Assembly: GCF_013300725.1 (NCBI RefSeq)
Contig: NZ_JAAIMM010000023.1
Span: 1-59,204, forward strand
Source: Allocoprococcus comes
GTDB taxonomy: Bacteria; Bacillota; Clostridia; Lachnospirales; Lachnospiraceae
Direction of reading: 5' to 3'
Length of the DNA stretch: 59,204 nt
In this document: positions 8,262-16,742 of the stretch, piece by piece
Position numbering within the stretch: position 1 is the stretch's first letter
Layout: each line of letters starts with the position of its first letter
Program-made: the position numbers and the translations under genes
Notes under the pieces: model-generated
Databases searched by the model: none
The model's input: only the letters and a program-made list of their open reading frames with translations
What the model was told of the DNA's origin: nothing

Positions 8262-8303
8262 ACAAGGTACTGTATTAGGGCTTCTTATGAGAGGAGCTGA
8301 AAT

Positions 8304-9434
8304 ATGGGAAAAGATTTAAAAGGCAAAGAACTTGGCAAGGGAATATCCCAGGAAAGTACGGGATTATACTCAGCCAGATTTGTAGATCGGTTTGGAAAGA
8401 GAAAACATAAACGATTCAAAAAGCTGCAAGAGTGCAGAGCATGGATTGCTGATGCGACTTATGTGGATGAACACAGTGATATTTCAATGCCATCAGATAT
8501 GCTGGTCGATCAATGGTTTGATTATTGGATTGGGATAAAAAAGAAAACAGTCCGTTCAAATACTGTTCGCAATTATACGGAGAGATATATTAAAAATATT
8601 AAACCGGTAATTGGGAAGATGACACTATCAGACGTGAAACCACTTCAATGTCAGAAAATATTTTATGATATGGCAGATCAGGGGTATCGCACATCTACAA
8701 TTTATCAGGCAAGAATTGCATTATACAATATGTTTGAGTATGCAAAAGAGAATGAAGTCTTGCGTAGCAATCCCTGTAAAAAATCTGTGAAAAGTGATAT
8801 GGGAAAGCCTTCTGAGAAGAAGGTTGCTTTAACAAGAGACATACAAAAAACATTTTTACAATATGCAGAAAATCAAAGCTATGAAAATCAGTATCGTTTT
8901 ATACTACAAACCGGATTGCGAACAGGCGAATTGGTAGGATTGAAATGGGGAGATGTCGATTTTAAATCCAAAACAATTCAGATTCGCAGAAGTATGGAAT
9001 ATCGTTACAGTGCAAAGGAGTGGCGTATCGGAGAACCAAAGAGTAAATCAGGTTACCGTACGATACCCTTAACAGAAGAAGCGGTTTCTATACTAAAAAA
9101 ACAAAAAGAAAAGAATAAGAGGATTTCAGAAATTTCAACAGAATGGGAAGAATTTGTGTTTCTGTGTCGAAAAGGAACACCTGTCAAGAACAGTACATAT
9201 GATACAGCGCTGTTTAAAATCTGTGACAAAGCAAAAATTCCAAGATTTTCGATGCATATCTTGAGACATACTTTTGCTACCAGATGTATTGAAGCAGGAA
9301 TGAAACCGAAAACACTTCAGATGTTACTGGGCCATTCGAATATTGGAATTACAATGAACTTATATGTTCATACTACCGAGGAAGAAAAGAAAAAAGAAAT
9401 GGACTTGGTAGCAGAAGCACTTATGGCAATGTAA
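8304..9434 (+). CDS. int: tyrosine site-specific integrase
   Basis: A 376-residue phage/ICE-type integrase. An N-terminal AP2-like arm-binding region (GLYSARFVDRFGKRKHKRF), a core-binding SAM-like domain (about 65-160) and the catalytic domain follow. Catalytic residues are visible: Arg in TGLRTGEL, His and Arg in HILRHTFAT, His in LGHSNI and the Tyr in NLYVHTT. AGAGGAGC precedes the ATG. The stop is directly followed by the paired TGGCCCACT motifs and the att core, so this enzyme almost certainly placed the island in ychF. Confidence 0.93.
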   Translation: MGKDLKGKELGKGISQESTGLYSARFVDRFGKRKHKRFKKLQECRAWIADATYVDEHSDISMPSDMLVDQWFDYWIGIKKKTVRSNTVRNYTERYIKNIKPVIGKMTLSDVKPLQCQKIFYDMADQGYRTSTIYQARIALYNMFEYAKENEVLRSNPCKKSVKSDMGKPSEKKVALTRDIQKTFLQYAENQSYENQYRFILQTGLRTGELVGLKWGDVDFKSKTIQIRRSMEYRYSAKEWRIGEPKSKSGYRTIPLTEEAVSILKKQKEKNKRISEISTEWEEFVFLCRKGTPVKNSTYDTALFKICDKAKIPRFSMHILRHTFATRCIEAGMKPKTLQMLLGHSNIGITMNLYVHTTEEEKKKEMDLVAEALMAM

Positions 9435-9455
9435 TGGCCCACTAAATGGCCCACT
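9435..9455. repeat. paired 9-bp motif, right end (candidate integrase arm sites)
   Basis: TGGCCCACT at 9435-9443 and again at 9447-9455, immediately after the integrase stop, matching the pair at 325-345 in sequence and in 12-base spacing. Confidence 0.55.
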
Positions 9456-9484
9456 TGCAAAAATAAGTATGCTGAAATCCCTTG

Positions 9485-9513
9485 AAATCAAAGGATTTAT
9501 AGGAGGAAATAGA
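9485..9513 (+). repeat. right attachment repeat (attR core) with ychF ribosome site
   Basis: Identical over 29 bases to 146-174. It supplies the AGGAGGAAAT ribosome site for ychF at 9518. The distance between the repeats gives an element of about 9.34 kb. Confidence 0.8.
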
Positions 9514-9517
9514 AAAA

Positions 9518-10618
9518 ATGAAATTAGGTATTGTAGGATTACCTAATGTAGGAAAAAGTACTTTATTTAATTCACTGACAAAAGCAGGAGCAGAATCAGC
9601 CAACTACCCATTCTGTACCATTGATCCAAATGTGGGTGTTGTTACTGTACCGGATGAACGTCTGGATGTGCTTGGTGAGATGTATCACACCAAAAAGATC
9701 ATCCCGGCAGCGATTGAGTTTGTAGATATTGCAGGCCTTGTAAAAGGTGCATCCAAAGGAGAAGGTCTTGGAAACCAGTTTCTCGCAAATATCCGTGAGG
9801 TTGATGCAATTGTTCATGTAGTACGTTGTTTCGAGGATAGCAATATTGTCCATGTAGATGGAAATATCGATCCGCTGCGTGACATTGAGACGATCAACCT
9901 GGAGCTGATCTTTTCAGACCTTGAGATCCTGGAAAGAAGAATTTCCAAAGCAGTCAGAGCAGCAAGAAATGACAAGACGATCGCAAAAGAGCTGGCACTG
10001 ATGGAAAGAATTAAAGCACATCTGGAAGATGGAAAGATGGCAAAGAGCTTTGATGATATCAATGACGAAGATGAACAGCAGTGGCTGGAAAGCTACAATC
10101 TTCTGACCTACAAGCCGGTTATTTTTGCTGCAAATGTGGCAGAAGATGATCTTGCAGATGATGGTGCGAGTAATGCAGGAGTACAGGCGGTCCGTGAGTA
10201 TGCAAAAAAAGAGGACTGCGAAGTATTCGTTGTATGTGCGGAAATTGAGCAGGAGATCGCGGAACTTGATGATGATGAAAAGAGTATGTTCCTGGAAGAA
10301 CTGGGACTTAAGGAATCTGGTCTTGAAAAGCTGATCAAGGCAAGCTACAGCCTTCTTGGACTGATCAGTTACCTGACAGCAGGAGAACCGGAAGTCCGTG
10401 CATGGACGATCAAAAAAGGAACGAAAGCACCACAGGCAGCAGGAAAGATCCATTCTGATTTTGAAAGAGGATTCATCCGCGCTGAGATCGTATCCTATGA
10501 TGACTTGATGGCATGTGGCACTTATAACGCTGCAAAAGAAAAAGGCCTGGTGAGACTGGAAGGTAAGGAGTATGTTGTACAGGACGGAGATATTATCCTG
10601 TTCAGATTCAACGTATAA
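9518..10618 (+). CDS. ychF: ribosome-binding ATPase/GTPase YchF
   Basis: A 366-residue Obg-family P-loop protein that binds ribosomes and hydrolyses ATP in preference to GTP. Features are G1 GLPNVGKST (7-15), the [20 protein letters not shown] switch region, NVAEDD-type G4 and a C-terminal TGS domain ending near FRFNV. Length is normal and the gene is intact despite the insertion directly before it. The first ~18 codons are richer in A/T (three TTA leucines) than the rest. Its own promoter is now ~9.4 kb away, so expression probably depends on read-through from the integrase promoter. Confidence 0.95.
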   Translation: MKLGIVGLPNVGKSTLFNSLTKAGAESANYPFCTIDPNVGVVTVPDERLDVLGEMYHTKKIIPAAIEFVDIAGLVKGASKGEGLGNQFLANIREVDAIVHVVRCFEDSNIVHVDGNIDPLRDIETINLELIFSDLEILERRISKAVRAARNDKTIAKELALMERIKAHLEDGKMAKSFDDINDEDEQQWLESYNLLTYKPVIFAANVAEDDLADDGASNAGVQAVREYAKKEDCEVFVVCAEIEQEIAELDDDEKSMFLEELGLKESGLEKLIKASYSLLGLISYLTAGEPEVRAWTIKKGTKAPQAAGKIHSDFERGFIRAEIVSYDDLMACGTYNAAKEKGLVRLEGKEYVVQDGDIILFRFNV

Positions 10619-10651
10619 TATTTGTTAAAAAAGTAAGTGATAATGTATGAC

Positions 10652-10680
10652 GAGAGACGGACAGATGTCCGTCTCTTTTG
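10652..10680 (+). terminator. ychF terminator
   Basis: GAGACGGACA (10654-10663) pairs perfectly with TGTCCGTCTC (10666-10675), followed by TTTTG. Confidence 0.8.
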
Positions 10681-10779
10681 TAATGCAAGATAGTCAAAAC
10701 TTACTATAGTTTACATAAAACAACCTTCTAAAATGCAGGGTTTGTACGTCAAAAGGAACAATCAGAACATTAAAATGAC

Positions 10780-10808
10780 TGGACTTTTCATATATGAACA
10801 GCTATAAT
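10780..10808 (+). promoter_or_regulatory. nifJ promoter
   Basis: TGGACT and TATAAT separated by 17 bases, about 75 bases before the start codon. Confidence 0.5.
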
Positions 10809-10882
10809 AATATCGAACGAAAGTGTAGAAAAATTTTAACACAAGTAAAAGTTTTGACACAATCTAAGGAGGAACAAAGAAA

Positions 10883-13800
10883 ATGGCAAGATCAATGAAG
10901 ACCATGGATGGTAACCATGCAGCTGCTCATGCTTCTTATGCTTATACAGAAGTTGCTGCTATTTACCCGATCACACCTTCATCTGTAATGGCTGAAGCCA
11001 CAGACGAATGGGCAACACAAGGAAGAAAGAATATTTTTGGTCAGACTGTTCAGGTAACAGAAATGCAGTCTGAAGCAGGTGCAGCAGGTACTGTACACGG
11101 CTCACTGTCAGCAGGTGCGCTTACTACTACTTACACAGCTTCCCAGGGCTTACTTCTTATGATTCCTAACTTATATAAAATTGCTGGTGAACAGCTTCCG
11201 GGTGTATTCAACGTATCTGCCCGTGCAGTAGCTTCACACGCTCTTAATATTTTTGGTGATCATTCAGATGTTTACGCCTGTCGTCAGACTGGATGCGCAA
11301 TGCTCTGTGAATCCAGCGTACAGGAAGTTATGGACCTGACACCGGTTGCACACTGTGCAGCACTGAAAGGTAAAATTCCATTCATTAACTTCTTCGATGG
11401 TTTCCGTACATCACACGAAATCCAGAAGATCGAAACATGGGATTACGAAGATCTGGAAGATCTCGTAGATAAGGATGCAATCAAGGAATTCCGTGCACAT
11501 GCACTGAACCCGAACCATCCATGTGAAAGAGGATCAGCTCAGAACCCGGATACATTCTTCCAGGCTCGTGAAGCATGTAACCCATACTACGATGCTATGC
11601 CGGCAATCGTACAGGAATACATGGACAAAGTTAACGCTAAGATCGGAACAAACTACAAACTGTTCAACTACCATGGTGCAGAAGATGCTGAAAGCGTAAT
11701 CATCGCTATGGGATCTGTTTGTGACACAATCGATGAAACAATCGATTACTTACTTGCTCAGGGCAAGAAGGTTGGCGTTGTTAAAGTTCGTCTTTACAGA
11801 CCATTCTGTGCACAGGCACTTGTAGATGCAATTCCGGATACTGTTAAGTACATCAACGTTCTTGACAGAACAAAAGAACCAGGATCTCTTGGAGAACCTC
11901 TGTACCTTGACGTTGTTGCAGCTCTTAAAGGAACAAAATTCGATGCTGTTAAGATCAACTCAGGACGTTACGGACTTGGTTCTAAAGATACAACACCGGC
12001 TCAGGTTGTTGCTGTATTCGAGAACGAAGCAAAAGCTAAATTCACAATCGGTATCGTTGATGATGTAACAGGACTTTCTCTTGAAGTAGGTGCTCCACTG
12101 GTTACAACACCGGAAGGAACAATCAACTGTAAGTTCTGGGGACTTGGAGCTGACGGAACAGTCGGAGCTAACAAGAACTCTATCAAGATCATCGGTGATA
12201 ACACAGATATGTATGCACAGGCTTACTTTGATTATGATTCAAAGAAATCCGGTGGTGTTACAATGTCTCACCTCCGTTTTGGTAAGAAACCGATCAAATC
12301 TACTTACCTGATTCATAAAGCAAACTTTGTTGCATGCCACAACCCGTCATACATCAACAAATACAACATGGTTCAGGAACTTGTAGATGGTGGTACATTC
12401 CTTCTTAACTGCCCATGGACAGTAGAAGAACTGGACAAACATCTTCCGGGACAGGTAAAAGCATTCATCGCTAACCATGACATCAAATTCTACACAATCG
12501 ATGGTATCAAGATCGGTAAAGAAATCGGACTTGGCGGACGTATCAATACAGTTCTTCAGTCTGCATTCTTCAAACTGGCTAACATCATTCCGGAAGAAGA
12601 AGCTATCGACCTTATGAAGAAAGCTGCAAAAGCTACATACGGTAAGAAGGGTGATAAGATCGTACAGATGAACTACGATGCTATCGATGCCGGAGCTAAA
12701 CAGGTTAACGCTGTTGAAGTACCGGAAAGCTGGAAGAACTGCGAAGACGAAGGTCTGTTCACACCAGAAGTTAAGGGTGGAAGAGAAGATGCAGTAGCAT
12801 TCGTTAAGAATATCCAGGCTAAAGTTAACGCTCAGGAAGGTAACACACTGCCTGTATCTGCATTCAAAGATTATGTAGATGGATCTACACCGTCAGGAAC
12901 AGCTGCTTACGAAAAACGTGGTATCGCAGTAGATATCCCGATCTGGCAGTCAGAGACATGTATCCAGTGTAACCGTTGTGCATATGTATGTCCGCACGCT
13001 GCAATCCGTCCGGTAGCTCTTACAGAAGAAGAACTTGCAAAAGCACCAGAAGGACTGAAAGCAATCGACATGATCGGTATGCCGGGAATGAAGTTCACAA
13101 TGACTGTATCAGCTTATGACTGTACAGGATGTGGCTCTTGTGCAAATGTCTGCCCAGGTAAGAAGGGTGAAAAAGCTCTTGTTATGGGTAACATGGAAGA
13201 AAACGCTGGAGAACAGGTATACTTCGACTTTGGTACAGAAATCGAAGTAAAACCAGAAGTTGTTGCTAAATTTAAAGAAAATACAGTAAAAGGATCTCAG
13301 TTCAAACAGCCACTGCTTGAGTTCTCAGGAGCTTGTGCTGGATGTGGAGAGACTCCATACGCTAAACTTATCACACAGTTATTTGGTGACAGAATGTACA
13401 TCGCTAACGCAACAGGATGTTCATCTATCTGGGGTAACTCATCACCGTCTACACCTTACACAGTAAACTCTAAGGGACAGGGACCGGCTTGGTCTAACTC
13501 ACTGTTCGAAGATGCTGCTGAGTTTGGTTACGGTATGTTACTTGCTCAGAAAGCAATTAGAGAAGGTCTGAAAGCTAAAGTTGAAGAAGTTGCTGCATCA
13601 GATAAAGCCAGCGAAGAAGCAAAAGCTGCTTGCAACGAATGGCTTGAAACATACGGATGTGGAGCTACTAACGGAACAGCTACAGACAAACTTGTTGCTG
13701 CATTAGAAGGATGCGACTGCCCGACATGCAAAGATATCGTTGAAAAGAAAGACTTCCTCGCTAAGAAATCTCAGTGGATCTTCGGTGGTGACGGATGGGC

Positions 13801-14422
13801 TTACGATATCGGATTCGGTGGTGTTGACCACGTACTTGCAAGTGGAAAAGACATCAACGTAATGGTATTCGATACAGAAGTTTACTCTAACACAGGTGGA
13901 CAGTCTTCTAAGTCTACTAAGACTGGTGCTATCGCTCAGTTCGCAGCAGGCGGAAAAGAAACTAAGAAGAAAGACCTTGCTTCTATCGCAATGAGCTACG
14001 GTTACGTATACGTTGCACAGATCGCTATGGGTGCTGACTTCAACCAGACTGTAAAAGCTATCGCAGAAGCTGAAGCATATCCGGGACCATCCCTGATCAT
14101 CGCTTACGCTCCATGTATCAACCATGGTATCAAGAAAGGTATGAGCAAAGCTCAGACAGAAGAACAGCTTGCAGTTGAATGTGGATACTGGAACAACTTC
14201 CGTTTCAATCCAGAAGCAGAAGGATCTAAGTTCACTCTTGACAGCAAAGCACCAGACCTTGCTGGATACGAAGAATTCCTTAACGGAGAAGTTCGTTACA
14301 ACGCTCTTGCAAGATTCAATCCTGAAAAGGCTAAAGTTCTGTTTGCTAAGAACGAAGAAGAAGCAAAAGCTAGATATGCATATCTGCAGAAACTCGTTAC
14401 ATTGTACGGTTCTGAAGAATAA
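10883..14422 (+). CDS. nifJ: pyruvate:ferredoxin (flavodoxin) oxidoreductase
   Basis: A single-chain 1179-residue enzyme that oxidises pyruvate to acetyl-CoA and CO2 and passes electrons to ferredoxin, the central step of anaerobic pyruvate use. The order is alpha/gamma/delta/beta domains: an N-terminal pyruvate-binding part, two [4Fe-4S] clusters (CIQCNRCAYVCP near 693 and CTGCGSCANVCP near 749), a fourth set beginning CAGCGE, and the thiamine-diphosphate region with GDGWAYDIGFGG. AAGGAGG precedes the ATG. Codon use (GCT, GTT, AAC, CGT) is strongly biased, as in highly expressed genes. It is monocistronic between clear terminators. Confidence 0.97.
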   Translation: MARSMKTMDGNHAAAHASYAYTEVAAIYPITPSSVMAEATDEWATQGRKNIFGQTVQVTEMQSEAGAAGTVHGSLSAGALTTTYTASQGLLLMIPNLYKIAGEQLPGVFNVSARAVASHALNIFGDHSDVYACRQTGCAMLCESSVQEVMDLTPVAHCAALKGKIPFINFFDGFRTSHEIQKIETWDYEDLEDLVDKDAIKEFRAHALNPNHPCERGSAQNPDTFFQAREACNPYYDAMPAIVQEYMDKVNAKIGTNYKLFNYHGAEDAESVIIAMGSVCDTIDETIDYLLAQGKKVGVVKVRLYRPFCAQALVDAIPDTVKYINVLDRTKEPGSLGEPLYLDVVAALKGTKFDAVKINSGRYGLGSKDTTPAQVVAVFENEAKAKFTIGIVDDVTGLSLEVGAPLVTTPEGTINCKFWGLGADGTVGANKNSIKIIGDNTDMYAQAYFDYDSKKSGGVTMSHLRFGKKPIKSTYLIHKANFVACHNPSYINKYNMVQELVDGGTFLLNCPWTVEELDKHLPGQVKAFIANHDIKFYTIDGIKIGKEIGLGGRINTVLQSAFFKLANIIPEEEAIDLMKKAAKATYGKKGDKIVQMNYDAIDAGAKQVNAVEVPESWKNCEDEGLFTPEVKGGREDAVAFVKNIQAKVNAQEGNTLPVSAFKDYVDGSTPSGTAAYEKRGIAVDIPIWQSETCIQCNRCAYVCPHAAIRPVALTEEELAKAPEGLKAIDMIGMPGMKFTMTVSAYDCTGCGSCANVCPGKKGEKALVMGNMEENAGEQVYFDFGTEIEVKPEVVAKFKENTVKGSQFKQPLLEFSGACAGCGETPYAKLITQLFGDRMYIANATGCSSIWGNSSPSTPYTVNSKGQGPAWSNSLFEDAAEFGYGMLLAQKAIREGLKAKVEEVAASDKASEEAKAACNEWLETYGCGATNGTATDKLVAALEGCDCPTCKDIVEKKDFLAKKSQWIFGGDGWAYDIGFGGVDHVLASGKDINVMVFDTEVYSNTGGQSSKSTKTGAIAQFAAGGKETKKKDLASIAMSYGYVYVAQIAMGADFNQTVKAIAEAEAYPGPSLIIAYAPCINHGIKKGMSKAQTEEQLAVECGYWNNFRFNPEAEGSKFTLDSKAPDLAGYEEFLNGEVRYNALARFNPEKAKVLFAKNEEEAKARYAYLQKLVTLYGSEE

Positions 14423-14436
14423 GATTGACTTGAATG

Positions 14437-14472
14437 AGGAGTCAGGGACGAAAGTCTCTGGCTCCTTTTGTC
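14437..14472 (+). terminator. nifJ terminator
   Basis: GGAGTCAGGGAC pairs with GTCTCTGGCTCC across a GAAA tetraloop, followed by TTTTG. Confidence 0.8.
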
Positions 14473-14548
14473 GTGGCACATTCAAAAGTCTGGGAGTGGT
14501 ATGTGGTGGAAAGGGACTGGCAATTTATGTATAAATAGTAATTATCTC

Positions 14549-14577
14549 TTGCAAAAATGAAAATTTTATAGTATGGT
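14549..14577 (+). promoter_or_regulatory. candidate promoter for the lysine-riboswitch transcript
   Basis: TTGCAA and TATGGT separated by 17 bases, about 30 bases before the aptamer. Confidence 0.4.
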
Positions 14578-14606
14578 TGATAAAGAAAATGATGAATATT
14601 CAGCTT

Positions 14607-14764
14607 GATAGAGGCGCGGGATTTATCAGTACCGTCTGAGTGATATGGCAGGGAAGCCATCAGATGGGAAAGGAGAAACCGCCGAAGGAGCCGGAACCCC
14701 AACCCCGGTTTCTGGGACGATGCAGAAGATGCAGCGTACTGTCACACACGTGGAGCGCTATCGG
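14607..14764 (+). ncRNA. lysine riboswitch (L box)
   Basis: Conserved lysine-aptamer elements appear in order: GATAGAGGCGCG at the 5' side, GGGAAAGGAG and CCGCCGAAGGAG in the middle, CTGGGACGAT, then TACTGTCACAC and the closing GTGGAGCGCTATC. The ends pair (GATAG with CTATC). An intrinsic terminator follows at 14789. The family represses when lysine binds, so the downstream transporter should be expressed when lysine is scarce. Confidence 0.92.
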
Positions 14765-14788
14765 AAGAACATTTAAGGAAGACTAAAC

Positions 14789-14838
14789 ATGCCATGAATG
14801 CGTTTTGCCGGTGCAAGCGTTATTCATGGCATTTTTAT
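14789..14838 (+). terminator. riboswitch-controlled terminator
   Basis: ATGCCATGAAT (14789-14799) pairs with ATTCATGGCAT (14822-14832), extended by GCG/CGT pairs, followed by TTTTTATG. It ends 25 bases before the transporter start. Confidence 0.85.
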
Positions 14839-14862
14839 GTTTTAAAACAGGAGGTTTTTTAA

Positions 14863-16509
14863 TTGAGAGAAAAAATGAGAAAGTTAAGCAGTCTGCTCGC
14901 AGCTGTAATGATCTGCGTAATGGCAAGTCCCCTTGTCACTTTTGCAGCGGACGCAGAGGAGTATGTACCGAAGATGTACGCCAGTATCTGGTCACTGGTT
15001 CCACCGGTGGTTGCGATTGCGCTGGCACTGATCACAAAAGAAGTGTACAGCTCTTTATTTGTAGGTATTTTAGTAGGTGGAATGTTCTATTCTGGATTTT
15101 CATTCGAGGGAACCATCACCCATATTTTCCAGGAAGGGATCGTAAGTGTGCTTTCTGACAGCTATAATGTGGGAATCCTGATCTTCCTGGTTATCTTAGG
15201 AACCATGGTCTGCCTGATGAATAAGGCAGGAGGATCTGCCGCATTTGGTGAATGGGCAAGTTCCCATATCAAGAGCCGTGTCGGTGCACAGCTTGCAACA
15301 ATCATTCTTGGTGTGCTGATCTTTATCGATGACTATTTTAACTGTCTGACAGTCGGAAGTGTGATGCGTCCGGTAACGGATGCGCAGAATGTTTCCAGAG
15401 CAAAGCTTGCGTATCTGATCGATGCGACAGCAGCTCCGGTATGTATCATTGCCCCGATTTCATCCTGGGCAGCAGCTGTTACCGGATTCGTAGAAGGGGA
15501 AGATGGATTTTCGATTTTTATTCGTGCGATTCCATATAACTTCTATGCAATCCTTACCATCCTGATGATGGTTGCAATGGTTGTGATGAAGGTTGAGTAT
15601 GGTCCGATGAAGGTTCATGAAGATAATGCGAAAAAAGGTGATATTTACACCACACCGGACAGACCGTATGCAAATGCGGAGGAAGAGACAGTGGATAACT
15701 GTAAAGGAAAAGTAATGGATCTTCTGATCCCGATCATTTCACTGATCATCTGCTGTGTGATCGGAATGATCTACACTGGTGGGTTCTTTGACGGAGTCGG
15801 TTTTGTAGAAGCATTTTCAGGAAGTGATGCTTCCCAGGGACTGGTGTACGGAAGCTTCTTTGCTTTTGTGATCACAATCGTGCTGTATCTGGTAAGACGT
15901 GTGCTGAAATTCGATGAGTGTATGGCATGTCTCCCGGATGGATTTAAGGCGATGGTTCCGGCAATCCTGATTCTTGTTTTTGCATGGACGCTGAAATCTA
16001 TGACAGACAGTCTTGGAGCTGCAGAATATGTGGCAGGTATTGTGGCAGGAAGTGCGGAAGGCATGGTCAATCTTCTTCCGGCAATCATCTTCCTTGTGGG
16101 ATGCTTCCTTGCATTTGCGACAGGTACAAGCTGGGGAACATTCGGAATCCTGATCCCGATCGTGGTACATGCATTTGAAGGAAAGAATGAGACGATGATG
16201 ATCATTGCCATCTCCGCATGTATGGCCGGAGCAGTTTGTGGTGACCACTGTTCACCGATTTCGGATACAACGATCATGGCATCTGCCGGTGCACAGTGCA
16301 ATCATATTAATCATGTCAATACACAGCTCCCATATGCGGCAAGCTGCGCGGTGATCTCGTTTATCACTTATATTGTTGCCGGATTTGTACAGAGTGCATG
16401 GATTGCACTTCCGGCAGGAATTGTTATGATGCTTGCATTTTTGACCTTTATGAAGTTTTCACAGAAGAAGCAGACAGCAGCGGATTTTTCACAGAAGAAA
16501 AATGCATAA
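14863..16509 (+). CDS. NhaC-family transporter, probably lysine uptake
   Basis: A 548-residue membrane protein of the NhaC Na+/H+ antiporter superfamily, with about a dozen hydrophobic helices and family motifs such as GTSWGTFGIL and GDHCSPISDTT. The start is TTG at 14863, eight bases after GGAGG; the ATG at 14875 is too far from the site. The N-terminus looks like a cleavable signal peptide (MRKLSSLLAAVMICVMA..FAADA), unusual for an antiporter. The lysine riboswitch directly before it argues for lysine as substrate, as known for NhaC-type LysW. The alternative is cation homeostasis. Confidence 0.85.
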   Translation: MREKMRKLSSLLAAVMICVMASPLVTFAADAEEYVPKMYASIWSLVPPVVAIALALITKEVYSSLFVGILVGGMFYSGFSFEGTITHIFQEGIVSVLSDSYNVGILIFLVILGTMVCLMNKAGGSAAFGEWASSHIKSRVGAQLATIILGVLIFIDDYFNCLTVGSVMRPVTDAQNVSRAKLAYLIDATAAPVCIIAPISSWAAAVTGFVEGEDGFSIFIRAIPYNFYAILTILMMVAMVVMKVEYGPMKVHEDNAKKGDIYTTPDRPYANAEEETVDNCKGKVMDLLIPIISLIICCVIGMIYTGGFFDGVGFVEAFSGSDASQGLVYGSFFAFVITIVLYLVRRVLKFDECMACLPDGFKAMVPAILILVFAWTLKSMTDSLGAAEYVAGIVAGSAEGMVNLLPAIIFLVGCFLAFATGTSWGTFGILIPIVVHAFEGKNETMMIIAISACMAGAVCGDHCSPISDTTIMASAGAQCNHINHVNTQLPYAASCAVISFITYIVAGFVQSAWIALPAGIVMMLAFLTFMKFSQKKQTAADFSQKKNA

Positions 16510-16520
16510 TACAGAAAATG

Positions 16521-16556
16521 AGGAATGGCTTTCGTAGCTGTTCCTTATTTATTTTC
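16521..16556 (+). terminator. terminator after the NhaC-type gene
   Basis: AGGAATGGCT pairs with AGCTGTTCCT, using two G-T pairs, with a TTCGT loop, followed by TTATTTATTTT. Confidence 0.6.
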
Positions 16557-16671
16557 TGTCATAAAAATTCGGTAGACAAGTGACAAAGCAAATTCTTTTT
16601 TACTGCCAGAAAATTTATATATAGGATGAGCCTGTGATCGGGATTTAAGGAAAACATTTCCCACCAAGACC

Positions 16672-16700
16672 TTGTATCAAATCAAAGAAATGTGTACAAT
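16672..16700 (+). promoter_or_regulatory. promoter of the M16C protease gene
   Basis: TTGTAT and TACAAT separated by 17 bases, 42 bases before the start codon. Confidence 0.6.
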
Positions 16701-16742
16701 GTTATTTATGAGACTAACTACAGAATTTGGAGGAAATCATAT

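Noticed and set aside
9518-9574. Foreign first ~18 codons of ychF supplied by the element
   Set aside because: The codons are AT-rich, but gene starts are often AT-rich. If strand exchange took place inside the identical 29-bp core, these codons belong to the host, so the claim cannot be supported without the empty site.
13703-14485. A 260-codon minus-strand frame opposite the end of nifJ
   Set aside because: A shadow of strongly biased codons in nifJ; it also crosses the nifJ terminator.
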